From Parvibaculum sp041688015 (GTDB lineage: Bacteria; Pseudomonadota; Alphaproteobacteria; Parvibaculales; Parvibaculaceae), in contig JBDNIY010000017.1 of the NCBI GenBank assembly GCA_041688015.1, positions 310,001 through 374,000 on the forward strand: a stretch of DNA of 64,000 nt. The letters run 5' to 3'. Below are positions 7,698 through 15,724 of the stretch, piece by piece (the first letter of the stretch is position 1; each line of letters begins with the position of its first letter). The notes beneath the pieces are model-generated. The model was not told the origin of the DNA, made no database searches, and saw nothing but the letters and a program-made list of their open reading frames with translations. The translations under genes were made by a program, and so were the position numbers.

Positions 7698-8312
7698 TCA
7701 ATCAATCGCTCTCGGCATTTTGGTGCTTATATCGCGGTGCCTTCTTTCGCGTTCTCGCGCTCGTTTCACAATGTCCCGATATGTTTTGTCGTCGATGGCT
7801 TCAGAGTTTCCTTGCAAGAGCTCTCGATGGACTTGGATGGCAGCAAGCCGTTCCTTGATCGTCATGTCGGCTTTGGCTTCCAATGCAATTGCATGCCGCT
7901 CTAGCTCTCGCGAAGCGGGCTTCAATTGGCCACCCCTTTTTACCTTCAACGCAAAGGATATTTTTTCAAACCTGTCTTTTGCATTCACCGCCTTAGCACG
8001 CATTGCGGGAGCCATAGATGTCTTGATAATTCTCAATAGGAATTCACGCGCGGGGTCAGGAAAATGGGCGGCAATCGGTCTTTGCAAGTTGAAATAGAGT
8101 TGCGACAGAATTTCAAACAATGCCGATTTGTCACCTCGTTCGGCATCCTGAGCGAACATCTCCACCCGCACATAAGATTTCTCTGAATAATTCCGTGCGG
8201 TCATCAATTGATCGGGGGAGTAGAGCATCCACCCATGCCGCGTCAAAATGTCAGCCAGTGCTAATTGTTCCGCCAACGTCAGACAGACGGACTCATTTTT
8301 TTTGTTTGCCAC
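7698..8312 (-). CDS. Unknown element protein, 204 residues
   Basis: I do not recognise a family. The protein is predominantly helical and basic toward the C-terminus (KRARERERRHR near the end) with no signal peptide or membrane segment, so it is probably cytosolic and possibly nucleic-acid binding. A run of Lys-Lys-Asn codons starts the protein. It is transcribed in the same direction as the integrase and RepA-like genes and fills the gap between a 77-residue unknown and the excisionase-like gene. A role in replication, regulation or copy control is possible from position alone. Confidence 0.65.
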   Translation of the reverse strand: MANKKNESVCLTLAEQLALADILTRHGWMLYSPDQLMTARNYSEKSYVRVEMFAQDAERGDKSALFEILSQLYFNLQRPIAAHFPDPAREFLLRIIKTSMAPAMRAKAVNAKDRFEKISFALKVKRGGQLKPASRELERHAIALEAKADMTIKERLAAIQVHRELLQGNSEAIDDKTYRDIVKRARERERRHRDISTKMPRAID

Positions 8313-8417
8313 TTAACGCCCTCCGCGAGTGCGTATCCGCAAAATGTGTGACGCGGCAGCCCGTGCGGAGTCGGGTGTTCGGGGATCAGCCTAGCCGCGC
8401 CATTTCAAGATTTGTCG

Positions 8418-8651
8418 TTATGCCGCTAGCTGGCGATCGTCCTTTAACTCTTGCAGCTTGCCCACCATGTCGGCTGCGATCATCAAGAAATGTTGGAGTG
8501 TGGGCATGGGGTTATAAAGGACACCTTCACCGCCACGCGTTTTGATGTGGCTGGCAAATTCATCTGACGCTTCTTCTCCCAAGGTTTGAAGGGCCTTCAT
8601 GGTGTAATCCAAGTCGCCAAGAAGGGTTTCTTGTTCAAAAGACAATTTCAT
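8418..8651 (-). CDS. Unknown small element protein coupled to integrase
   Basis: A 77-residue, acidic, mostly helical protein without membrane segments or recognised motifs. Its ATG overlaps the integrase stop (ATGA), so it should be translated with the integrase. Small proteins in this position can be directionality factors or regulators, but there is no direct sequence support for either. The gene lies within the reverse-strand core module of the tRNA-Thr element. Confidence 0.65.
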   Translation of the reverse strand: MKLSFEQETLLGDLDYTMKALQTLGEEASDEFASHIKTRGGEGVLYNPMPTLQHFLMIAADMVGKLQELKDDRQLAA

Positions 8652-9958
8652 TTTCGCTTTTCCTTTAGGTCTATGACTTCGGCGGGTGGGTGTGCGTTCA
8701 TATCGGCAGCTATTCGGCCTGCAATTGATTTGGCTGCTTCTTTCATCGGGTCATCGGATAAGTGTGCATAACGTGCGGTAGTCTGTGGCTGGCTATGGCC
8801 TAACAATTTGCCAATGATCGGTAGCGCCATGCCGGATGATGCGCCCACAGAAGCAAATGCATGCCGCAAATCGTGGATACGAACATCGGGCAATTTTGCG
8901 AGCGTTCGGACCTCGCGCCACGGCTTTTGCAAGTTCACCATGTGCGCCTTGTCCTTCGCGCCAACGATGACGTATGGATTGTCCTTGATGCGCGGAATTG
9001 AATTGAGGACTTCGATTGCGGGCGGCGCAAGTTGCAATGTCTTTGCGCCTGTTTTGGAGTCGGGCAATCGGGCCGTGCCATTTTCAAAATTCACCCACGT
9101 CCATTCGAGTGTGAGGATCTCAGAAAGCCGAGCGCCCGAGAGTATGAGAAGCCGGATGGCGGCTATTGCCCACGGGGTGATGATGCGCCCTATGGTCTTT
9201 AATTCAAGCCTGAGGGCCTGAGCGCGCCCTACGTCGCCATTCAACTTGGCAGCTTCAATTTGTGCCTCAATTTTCTTTGCCTGTGCCCATCGCTCTTCAA
9301 AGGTCCGCAAAGCATCGCCTAAGTCCCCAAACTCCTTGGAAGATAGAAAACGCTCTCTCGATGTTTCTTTGTATTTTTCAATGTGTCGGCATGGATTAGA
9401 ACCATCCAGCCTCATGCCCCATGCTTCCGCCATGTTGAACATTTTTGAAAGCACGGCCAAAACCTTGTTGGCTTGAGAAGGAATTTCCAGCAAGTCGTTA
9501 TGCAATTTGCGGATGTCGGCGCGCGTGATGTCTTTGGCATATCTGTGGCCCAATTTGGGGACCACTAAACGTTCCAGCACATCGCGGTAATTTTCAGCCG
9601 TGCGGGATTTGCGCTTTGCCTCGGCATGCTCTTCAACAAATTTGCTGACAAGGTCTTTAACGGTCTTTGCAGCGCGTCCTGTGGCCTTTTCCTCTGCGGG
9701 GTCTTTGCCCGCTACAACGGCACCTAGCAGACGTTGCGCTTCCTTGCGGGCCGATTCAGGCGTCCAGGGCGAGCCATGGCGCCCAATTATGTACCAACGC
9801 TGCCGGCCCCCAATCCGATATTTGAGGCAATAGACCTTCGCCTTCTTTTGGCACCTCACGCCGAATCCCATCACGTCCGTGTCCCAGATGGCTTCACCTG
9901 GCTTAATGCGTTTCACGGTATCCAACGAAATTTTTCGATTGCCGGACATCTTCACCAT
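8648..9958 (-). CDS. int: Tyrosine recombinase (integrase) of the tRNA-Thr element
   Basis: A 436-residue phage-type integrase. The N-terminal 90 residues resemble the DUF4102 arm-binding domain (GFGVRCQKKAKVYCLKYR), followed by a core-binding helical domain (about 100-200) and the catalytic domain. Catalytic residues are visible: Arg in SGARLSE (about 277), Lys in SKTGAK (about 302), HDLRH (about 362-366), His in LLGHSQ (about 388) and the nucleophile Tyr in TARYAHL (about 397). A charged helical insertion of about 40 residues sits near 215-255. The gene is next to attR, as is usual for tRNA-targeting integrases, and points inward. Start could also be the ATG at 9949. The protein looks intact. 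Confidence 0.95.
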   Translation of the reverse strand: MVKMSGNRKISLDTVKRIKPGEAIWDTDVMGFGVRCQKKAKVYCLKYRIGGRQRWYIIGRHGSPWTPESARKEAQRLLGAVVAGKDPAEEKATGRAAKTVKDLVSKFVEEHAEAKRKSRTAENYRDVLERLVVPKLGHRYAKDITRADIRKLHNDLLEIPSQANKVLAVLSKMFNMAEAWGMRLDGSNPCRHIEKYKETSRERFLSSKEFGDLGDALRTFEERWAQAKKIEAQIEAAKLNGDVGRAQALRLELKTIGRIITPWAIAAIRLLILSGARLSEILTLEWTWVNFENGTARLPDSKTGAKTLQLAPPAIEVLNSIPRIKDNPYVIVGAKDKAHMVNLQKPWREVRTLAKLPDVRIHDLRHAFASVGASSGMALPIIGKLLGHSQPQTTARYAHLSDDPMKEAAKSIAGRIAADMNAHPPAEVIDLKEKRK

Positions 9959-10099
9959 CTGAAACGTTGGGTTGCTAGCGCCGCTCTAGCAACCAAGCTA
10001 CCACGTTCCTGCGTCGGGTCAATAGGGTGTGCGCCGAAAGAAACCCTTTAAAATATGGCTTATTTCGTCTGGTGTCGGCAAGTGATTATAGCGAATGTG

Positions 10100-10148
10100 T
10101 CATTCGTAATGATGGGGTCGGGTGTTCGAGTCACCCAAGCGGCACCAT
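10100..10148 (+). repeat. attR: right copy of 49-bp tRNA-Thr repeat
   Basis: Exact copy of 3925-3973, starting inside the anticodon arm and ending one base after CCA. No 5' half of a tRNA precedes it, so this copy is not a functional tRNA. It marks the right end of the integrated element, about 140 bases from the integrase start. Confidence 0.93.
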
Positions 10149-10160
10149 TAAATTAGGTAG

Positions 10161-10210
10161 TGGTTTTGCCGAAGTTGGGGTCGAGGGTTCGAATTCTTTC
10201 GACCGCTCCA
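10161..10210 (+). pseudogene. Decayed 3' half of tRNA-Gly(GCC)
   Basis: The segment reads like an anticodon arm with TTTTGCCGAAG, then GGGGTCGAGGGTTCGAATTC, then CGACCGC followed by TCCA. It matches the layout of the 3' half of an alphaproteobacterial tRNA-Gly(GCC): anticodon GCC, T-arm with GGTTCGAAT, and a TCCA end. Both stems are weakened by wobble and mismatch pairs, and no 5' half (acceptor GCGGTCG, D-arm) is found upstream. It looks like a remnant, perhaps an old attachment site, just outside attR. Confidence 0.6.
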
Positions 10211-10271
10211 AAGTTTTTATGATTAGGCCCAACGCCGGTCTACTTGCGGGCCAGTCTTGTTTCAGAAGGCT

Positions 10272-11753
10272 CTATGGGCGTCGGTCTATTTCATGTTGTC
10301 CGATGCCGGGCTCTGGGTCCGATGTCTGGATCTGGTTGAGGAAGCGGCTGAGTCTTGGGTCGTCGCAAAGAGCGACATTGAAACGCATCCACGGTGAGGG
10401 TTCCAAATTGGGCCGGAAGGCATCGCCGATCCCAAGGATTACACCCTGATCTCGGGCCTGAGCCGCCAGACGCCTCGTATCGTCGATCCTAGGAAATCGC
10501 GCCCAGAGTAGATTGCCGGCTTTCGGCTCGACAAATATTTGCATGCCCGCGCCACGCAGCAACTCGAGCGCCGAGGTTCGTGCCTGTGCAATGCGTCCAT
10601 GGATACGTCTGACAAAACGTCCGTAGTGGCCGTCGGTCAGCAGGCGGTATACGAATTTCTCAGCGAACAGAGATGTCGTGATCGCCGTGAGGGTCTTGAT
10701 ATTGGTCAAAATATCGATCTGCTCTCTACTGGCCGCAATGAAACCTACGCGCAAACTGCCTGAAAGGGCTTTTGAGAAGCTCCGCACATATATCACTCGG
10801 TCCAGTTGATCGAGTGTTGCTAGGCGTGGACTGAGTGCCGGGTCGAGATCGCAGTAGGTATCATCTTCGATCAGGGTCAAATCCAGATCTCGCGCTACTT
10901 CCAGAAGTCGGTGAGCGACGGCGGGCGATGTGTTCGATCCGGTGGGATTGTGCAATGCGGACTGGGTAATGAAAATCCGGGCACCATGTTCAGTCGCAAG
11001 GGCGCGCAGGGCGTCCACGTCAGGCCCATCGGTTAGCCTTGGGACCCCGATCAATCGCGCGCCCTGAAAACGAAGGAATCCGAAAAGATTATAATAACCC
11101 GGATCGTCGACAAGAACGACATCGCCGGGTCTGATCAATTTGCGCACGATCAGATCGAATGCATGCGTGCTTCCGTTGGTGGTTAGGATCTGCTCGGGAC
11201 CGACCTCAACACCGATTTTCAGGAGAAGATGTTGCAACTCCTGGCGCAGGGGCAGATAGCCTTGGGGTTGCCCGTATCTGGTGAGATGGCTGGAATCGCC
11301 TCCTCGTGCGAGCGACCTGATGGCCTGCTGAATGGCGTCAACGTCGAGCCAATCATCTGGCAGCCAAGGCCCTCCCACTTTCAGCCAGTCGTCGGAGGCC
11401 TCGAGGACTTCGCGAACCAGCCAAGCAACCTCATATCCTCGACGTTGTTCAGGCTCGGGAGCGACGGGCCGATGTCCTTCAGCAACATAAAAGCCAGCGC
11501 CGGGGCGAACCGTCAGATATCCCCGGGCCGTCAATCGGTCATAGGCCGCCACAACCGAATGTCGGCTGGCGTTGCATGCATGAGCCATGACCCGGATCGA
11601 GGGCATCCGCATTCCGCTTGTGAGCGCATTCTGGTCTATCCCCATTTGTACGGCCTCGAACAGACAATTGGCGGCGGACCGTGGATCGCCAGCAGGGCGA
11701 CGTGCGTTGGCGACAAGACTTGGAGGTACTTGGGGCATGGGGAACCGTACCAT
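10272..11753 (-). CDS. MocR-type transcriptional regulator (GntR HTH + aminotransferase fold)
   Basis: The N-terminal part has a GntR-like winged helix (LTSGMRMPSIRVMAHACNAS, then SVVAAYDRLTARGYL). The rest is a fold-type I aminotransferase domain with the PLP lysine in YVRSFSKALSGSLRVGF. This is the MocR/PdxR architecture, whose members sense PLP or amino-acid adducts. The frame is open to 11813, but that longer start would put the perfect palindrome 11773-11797 inside the coding region, so ATG 11753 (or 11738) is preferred. It is divergent from the methanethiol methyltransferase-like gene and is its likely regulator. The ligand is unknown; an amine or sulfur amino acid is a reasonable guess from the neighbour. 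Confidence 0.88.
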   Translation of the reverse strand: MVRFPMPQVPPSLVANARRPAGDPRSAANCLFEAVQMGIDQNALTSGMRMPSIRVMAHACNASRHSVVAAYDRLTARGYLTVRPGAGFYVAEGHRPVAPEPEQRRGYEVAWLVREVLEASDDWLKVGGPWLPDDWLDVDAIQQAIRSLARGGDSSHLTRYGQPQGYLPLRQELQHLLLKIGVEVGPEQILTTNGSTHAFDLIVRKLIRPGDVVLVDDPGYYNLFGFLRFQGARLIGVPRLTDGPDVDALRALATEHGARIFITQSALHNPTGSNTSPAVAHRLLEVARDLDLTLIEDDTYCDLDPALSPRLATLDQLDRVIYVRSFSKALSGSLRVGFIAASREQIDILTNIKTLTAITTSLFAEKFVYRLLTDGHYGRFVRRIHGRIAQARTSALELLRGAGMQIFVEPKAGNLLWARFPRIDDTRRLAAQARDQGVILGIGDAFRPNLEPSPWMRFNVALCDDPRLSRFLNQIQTSDPEPGIGQHEIDRRP

Positions 11754-11772
11754 CTCCCGACCGGTACAGTAG

Positions 11773-11797
11773 CGGACAATTTTGGCTGAATTGTCCG
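11773..11797. promoter_or_regulatory. Palindrome between divergent mocR and mddA-like genes
   Basis: CGGACAATT and AATTGTCCG form a perfect nine-base inverted repeat around a seven-base centre. It lies 20 bases upstream of the preferred regulator start and about 62 bases upstream of the methyltransferase start, a typical place for an operator controlling both. A second, imperfect GGTAC/GTACC pair lies just to its left. Confidence 0.6.
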
Positions 11798-11859
11798 GGC
11801 CAATTTCGACCAACAGGTTTTAGGTGTGGGATGAGATCAACATTGGGGAGGATCGTCTT

Positions 11860-12600
11860 ATGAGCAAGTTTCTGCAGATGCTTTACGCCTTGGCAGCCTA
11901 TGTCTTTTTTCTCGGCGCTTTTCTCTATCTGATAGGTTTTGTGGGCAACCTGCTGGTTCCCAAGATGATCGACTCCGGTGCCGAAGGGCCGTGGCACATC
12001 GCGTTGATTGTCGATCTGGCATTGATCGGCATTTTCGCCATTCAGCATACCGTGATGGCGCGCCCGGCCTTCAAGCGCTGGTGGACCAAGATTGTGCCCG
12101 ACAGCATCGAACGCAGCACCTATGTCGTCGCGACCAATCTGACGCTTGTGTTGCTATTCTGGCAGTGGCGTCCGATCAACGCGACGATCTGGGCACTGGA
12201 TGGGCTCGCCGCCCAGATTATGCTCGGCATCTTCGGCCTAGGGTGGCTGGTGGTACTGCTTTCCACCTTCATGCTCAGCCATTTCGAATTGTTCGGGCTT
12301 ACTCAGGCCTATGCCGGATTTCGTGGGCGCGTTGCAAACGCCATTCCTTTTCATACACCGTTGCTCTATGGCCTGGTTCGGCATCCGATCATGCTGGGCT
12401 TCATAATTGCATTCTGGGCGGCACCGACGATGAGCCTTGGTCATCTTGTGTTTGCTGCGGGGTCCACGCTCTACATCCTGATTGCGCTCTATTTTGAAGA
12501 ACGGGATCTGGTGGCGGCGTTTGGGGAGGAATATGTATCCTATCGGCGGCGTGTGCCGATGCTGATTCCGTTTAGCGGATCGCGCGAAGAGGCAGACTGA
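11860..12600 (+). CDS. mddA: Methanethiol S-methyltransferase-like membrane protein
   Basis: A 246-residue integral membrane protein with about five to six hydrophobic helices. ATG 11860 is preferred because GGGGAGGA precedes it at good spacing; an in-frame ATG at 11824 has no such site. Diagnostic segments are IQHTVMARPAFKRWW, SHFELFGLTQAY, LVRHPIMLGFIIAFWAAPT and FEERDLVAAFGEEY, matching the MddA branch of the NnrU/isoprenylcysteine methyltransferase superfamily. MddA methylates methanethiol to dimethyl sulfide using S-adenosylmethionine. Divergence from a PLP-binding MocR regulator would fit control by methionine breakdown. A related membrane methyltransferase with another substrate cannot be excluded. 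Confidence 0.8.
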   Translation: MSKFLQMLYALAAYVFFLGAFLYLIGFVGNLLVPKMIDSGAEGPWHIALIVDLALIGIFAIQHTVMARPAFKRWWTKIVPDSIERSTYVVATNLTLVLLFWQWRPINATIWALDGLAAQIMLGIFGLGWLVVLLSTFMLSHFELFGLTQAYAGFRGRVANAIPFHTPLLYGLVRHPIMLGFIIAFWAAPTMSLGHLVFAAGSTLYILIALYFEERDLVAAFGEEYVSYRRRVPMLIPFSGSREEAD

Positions 12601-12728
12601 GCCTCGACGTTTTCTGCAAGGGTGCGAGGCCGAAGCATGAAAAGGATCGCAGGAAGCGAACCGATAGGCGGTTTGTTTGCTGTGTCCGTCGTCAGAACAT
12701 TTGGCACGATCTTATTATTTTTGAGATT

Positions 12729-13286
12729 TTATTCCCCGCCGTACCACATCAGTTCGACATTTCTGATCGTCGTCTTGCCGACTGTGAGTGTGCCGACAAG
12801 CGCTGCGCCGTCACTGATACGGGCAGGATTTTTGCGGGCGGCCTTGATCTTCTTGAGGTCGGGTTTGGCGTCGAAGGTGACGGGGCCAAGGGTTTTGCCG
12901 GGGCCGGTGCCGGTGAAAGTAAATTTTTTGGCGGTGATCGTGTAGCCCGAAGGCAGAACGCGTTCGGTCGTTTCGTAGTAGATCTGGCCTAGCTCGTTTT
13001 TGCCGGTGGGGCTTGTCGTGTCGTCGAATTGCATCATGGCAGGTGCGTAGGTCGGGATGTCGCTTTTGTCATATTTTTCGAATTTTGTGAGTTCGGCCGG
13101 TGCGCCGATCGAGATGTTGTTGAGCTTGTAGTTGCTGATGCGGACTTCCTTGATCGGGATGTAATAGCCCTGAAGATCGACGTCCTTGCTGTGGGTAAAG
13201 GCCGTGGCCGTTTGGGCGTCGCTCATTTGGTTCATGCCGAACCAAGCGAGACCGACAAGAACCAGAGCGGCGGCAAGATATTTCAT
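12729..13286 (-). CDS. Exported protein of unknown function
   Basis: A 185-residue protein with an N-terminal hydrophobic segment (KYLAAALVLVGLAWFGMNQM) that may act as a signal peptide or anchor, then a beta-rich domain with KEVRISNYKLNNISIG and a C-terminal half rich in Lys and Thr. ATG 13286 is chosen over 13295 because AAGGA sits eight bases before it. I do not recognise a family. It lies convergent to the mddA-like gene and downstream of a CoA transferase gene on the same strand, 50 bases away, with no clear functional link to either. It probably acts in the periplasm. Confidence 0.7.
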   Translation of the reverse strand: MKYLAAALVLVGLAWFGMNQMSDAQTATAFTHSKDVDLQGYYIPIKEVRISNYKLNNISIGAPAELTKFEKYDKSDIPTYAPAMMQFDDTTSPTGKNELGQIYYETTERVLPSGYTITAKKFTFTGTGPGKTLGPVTFDAKPDLKKIKAARKNPARISDGAALVGTLTVGKTTIRNVELMWYGGE

Positions 13287-13336
13287 GACGTCCATCCTTG
13301 GATTATCATCTGTAGATCGAATACACTTGGTTCCAA

Positions 13337-14545
13337 CTAGTCAGCCACCGCGCCTGACGCAATCAGCTTGTCGATGGCGGTGGCATCCATGCCGATGCTG
13401 GCGAGCACGGCGCGCGAATGCTGGCCGATACCGGGAGCCATGCGGGGGCGCGCTTTGGTTTCGCCTTCGATGCGGATGGGGCTATCGACAGTGCGCAAAC
13501 CATTGGCGTTTTCGATTTCGGGCAGCATGTGGTTGGCGGCGACTTGTTCGCAGGTCAAATGATCGGCTGATTGCGCGATGGGGCCGAAGGTGATGGTGGC
13601 GGCTTCGAGCATCGGTTTCCATTCGCTCCAAGCGCGTTTGGCGATTTCTGTTTCGATCAGCGCGACGAGGGCTGCGGCATTGGCGCGGCGCGCATCCGCG
13701 CTTTCAAAGCGCGGGTCACTCAGCCATTCAGGATGGCCAAGCATCTTGGCAAATAGCGGCCATTCGCGTTGCCAGTTGAGGATGGCGAGCATGAACCAGC
13801 GCCCGCAGCGGCATTGATAGAGTTCGGTGAGCGCGCTGCGCTGGCCGCGCTCAAGCCGGGTTGAAAAGTCAGCATCGCAAAGCGCGGCTTGCATCCAGAC
13901 GCCGTTTGACCAAAGGCCGTTGGCGAGCAGTGAGGTCGAGACTTCGCCGCCGCGCCCGGTGCGTTCGCGGCGATAGAGTGCGGTCATGATGGCGCTGTAA
14001 AGGGCGACGGCTGTTGGGTGATCGCCCATGCCGGGGACGGCAAAGCCGGGCTCGGTCGAGGGGCTGGCACGCACGGCGTCCATCATGCCCGAACGCGCCC
14101 ACCAAGCGGTGGCATCATAGCCGGTGCGGTCTTTTTCCGGGCCGTCTTCGCCGTAGGGCGTGAGCGAGGCATAGATCAGGCGGTCGTTGAGCGGCAGCAC
14201 ATCGTTGGCGGTGAGCCGGAGGCGCTTGCGGATGGGGCTTGGGAAATTGGTGATGAAGACATCGGCCTTGGCGATCAGCGTGTCGAGCACAGCGCGGCCA
14301 TCGGGGTGCTTTAAGTCAAGCGCGAGGCTCTCCTTGTTGCGGCTGTTCAATGTCCAGAAATAATCCTTCTCGCAAGGCGGCATCCCCGGCACGTTGATGA
14401 GTTGGCGGTAGCTGTCGCCGGTGACGGGGGGTTCGATCTTGATCACGCGCGCGCCATAGTCCGACATGATAGTGGCAGCGGCGGGGCCGGCGATGAAGCT
14501 GGCACAATCCACCACCAGCAAGTCTTCAAGCAGTTGCTTTGCCAT
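13337..14545 (-). CDS. CaiB/BaiF family III CoA transferase
   Basis: A 402-residue protein in the family III CoA transferase fold. ATG 14545 is preferred over the longer frame (14605) because GGGAGA precedes it by eight bases and the protein then begins with the normal first strand (LLEDLLVVDCASFIAGPAAA). Other landmarks are KIEPPVTGD, the segment GYDATAWWARSGMMDA carrying the conserved catalytic-type Asp, and GMGDHPTAVAL. These enzymes move CoA between an acyl-CoA and a free acid, activating substrates such as carnitine, bile acids or aromatic and branched acids. It may supply the acyl-CoA catabolic operon at 23-27.8 kb, but it is 8 kb away and separately transcribed, so this is only a suggestion. 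Confidence 0.85.
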   Translation of the reverse strand: MAKQLLEDLLVVDCASFIAGPAAATIMSDYGARVIKIEPPVTGDSYRQLINVPGMPPCEKDYFWTLNSRNKESLALDLKHPDGRAVLDTLIAKADVFITNFPSPIRKRLRLTANDVLPLNDRLIYASLTPYGEDGPEKDRTGYDATAWWARSGMMDAVRASPSTEPGFAVPGMGDHPTAVALYSAIMTALYRRERTGRGGEVSTSLLANGLWSNGVWMQAALCDADFSTRLERGQRSALTELYQCRCGRWFMLAILNWQREWPLFAKMLGHPEWLSDPRFESADARRANAAALVALIETEIAKRAWSEWKPMLEAATITFGPIAQSADHLTCEQVAANHMLPEIENANGLRTVDSPIRIEGETKARPRMAPGIGQHSRAVLASIGMDATAIDKLIASGAVAD

Positions 14546-14786
14546 TTTATTTTCTCTCCCATTTTCTGTTGGCGTCAGCATGAGGAGAGGGCGCGGCAAA
14601 TGCAATCATGTGGATGGGGCTTGTCGAGTGGCAGCGCCGGGCGGTCTGGGTTGCGGCGAAGTCACTCATATGACGGCTATCTCATATTTGCCATTTTCTG
14701 CGATCATAGGTGTGACCCAAGGCGCGGCCGCCCGCTTCATGGCGGCCTCGCAGATCGTAGGTTTTGAGCGTTTCGAGGTTTAGGCT

Positions 14787-14909
14787 ATGACCAAAAGCAT
14801 ATTGATCCTGCTTGTCCTGATATGCGGCACGTTGAGCGCCTGCAGCACCGTCGAGGGCGCAGGACAAGATATTTCAGATACGGCGCGCTGGGTGAAACAC
14901 AAGCTCTAG
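14787..14909 (+). CDS. Entericidin A/B-like small lipoprotein
   Basis: A 40-codon gene encoding MTKSILILLVLICG, then a lipobox ending LSAC, then STVEGAGQDISDTARWVKHKL. The short mature chain with VEGAGQDI is the hallmark of entericidin-type cell-envelope lipoproteins (EcnA/EcnB), a toxin/antidote-like family tied to stationary phase and stress. Only one copy is present, so it is unclear whether it acts as toxin or antidote. The stop overlaps the convergent bacterioferritin stop by four bases. Confidence 0.85.
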   Translation: MTKSILILLVLICGTLSACSTVEGAGQDISDTARWVKHKL

Positions 14910-15391
14910 GACGCGGCGTCTCCCTCGCCCATTTGCGATTGCAGGTAGTTTTCGACGCCGACGCTTTTGACGAGTTCAAGTTGGGTTTCGAGGAAGTCGA
15001 TATGTTCTTCCTCTGATTCCAAAATGCGCTCGAACAGTTCGCGCGTGATGTAGTCGCGGCTGCTTTCGCAATAGGTGATGGCATCGCGGTAGAACGGATG
15101 CGCCTTCATTTCTAAATTGAGATCGGATTGGAGCGCCTCGACGACATTTTCGCCGATACGGATTTTGTCGAGATCTTGAAGATTGGGCAGGCCTTCGAGA
15201 AAGAGAATGCGCTCGATCAACGTGTCGGCGTGTTTCATTTCGTCGATGGACTCATGGTACTCGATCTCGCCCAGCCGCTTGAAGCCCCAGTTTTTGAACA
15301 TGCGGGCATGGAGAAAATACTGGTTGATGGCGGTCAGTTCGAGTTTGAGCGCTGAATTGAGAAGTTCAATGACCTTGGGGTCGCCCTTCAT
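14906..15391 (-). CDS. bfr: Bacterioferritin
   Basis: A 161-residue four-helix ferritin. With ATG 15391 (AGGAG eight bases upstream) the classic numbering fits exactly: ferroxidase ligands Glu18, Glu51, His54, Glu94, Glu127 and His130 are all present, and Met52 is the haem-binding methionine. The protein should therefore assemble into a 24-mer that oxidises and stores iron and binds haem at dimer interfaces. The 2Fe-2S ferredoxin gene upstream on the same strand (15530-15724) would provide electrons for iron release. A Fur-box-like site lies upstream of that pair. Its 3' end overlaps a convergent entericidin-like gene. Confidence 0.95.
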   Translation of the reverse strand: MKGDPKVIELLNSALKLELTAINQYFLHARMFKNWGFKRLGEIEYHESIDEMKHADTLIERILFLEGLPNLQDLDKIRIGENVVEALQSDLNLEMKAHPFYRDAITYCESSRDYITRELFERILESEEEHIDFLETQLELVKSVGVENYLQSQMGEGDAAS

Positions 15392-15529
15392 AGCGCCGCT
15401 CCTATTGCTTTGTGGAATCAACCACGATGGTCGGCTGGACGGGAGTGCCCGTCAAACGGCAATTTGCGGCAGGTCAGACGGCTTTGAAGGTGAAATGGCT
15501 TTGGGGCGGTTTAGTCGGCTGCCCCCTTA

Positions 15530-15724
15530 TTAGTCAGCGGCTTTGGCAAAGGCCGATGCGGTCTGGTGCTCGGTGATCATCTCGGCCATGTCGGGCAGGC
15601 AACGGCCACATTGGGGCTTGCAGCCCGCGCTGCGCAGAATGGCACCGGGCGAGGTGCCTGCGCCTGAAGCGACAATGGTGCGCACAGTCTGGTCGTTTAG
15701 GGCATTGCAGATACATACAAACAA
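15530..15724 (-). CDS. bfd: Bacterioferritin-associated ferredoxin
   Basis: A 64-residue protein starting with TTG at 15724, preceded by GGAGA at six bases; no ATG start gives a normal N-terminus. It begins LFVCICNALND and contains CKPQCGRC, so the four 2Fe-2S ligands are Cys4, Cys6, Cys39 and Cys42, the Bfd pattern. Bfd docks on bacterioferritin and reduces stored ferric iron for release. The gene is 138 bases upstream of bfr on the same strand. The extra Cys35 is also found in the CKPQC segment of relatives. The upstream AT-rich region holds a Fur-box-like sequence, suggesting induction under iron limitation. Confidence 0.9.
   Translation of the reverse strand: MFVCICNALNDQTVRTIVASGAGTSPGAILRSAGCKPQCGRCLPDMAEMITEHQTASAFAKAAD

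Larger units (their letters stand above)
3925..10148. mobile_element. Compact integrative element at tRNA-Thr(CGT)
   Basis: The element is bounded by the 49-bp tRNA-derived repeats. The reverse-strand core, read from attR inward, is integrase, a 77-residue unknown, a 204-residue unknown, an excisionase-like protein, a small gene with an internal stop, and a RepA-like ATPase. Two forward-strand cargo genes sit next to attL: a lipoprotein and a WYL-like/TerB-like protein. No capsid, portal, terminase, relaxase or conjugation genes are visible. The content fits a satellite-like or mobilisable element that would depend on a helper. By eye the DNA is more AT-rich than its flanks, though I did not count it. 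Whether it still excises is unknown. Confidence 0.92.

Noticed and set aside
10272..12600. mocR-mddA pair as part of the tRNA-Thr element
   Set aside because: It lies outside attR; possible earlier import is noted but not supported by a second matching repeat.
12601..12632. GCCTCG/CGAGGC pair after the mddA-like gene as terminator
   Set aside because: Six-base stem with a long loop and no T-run; not convincing.
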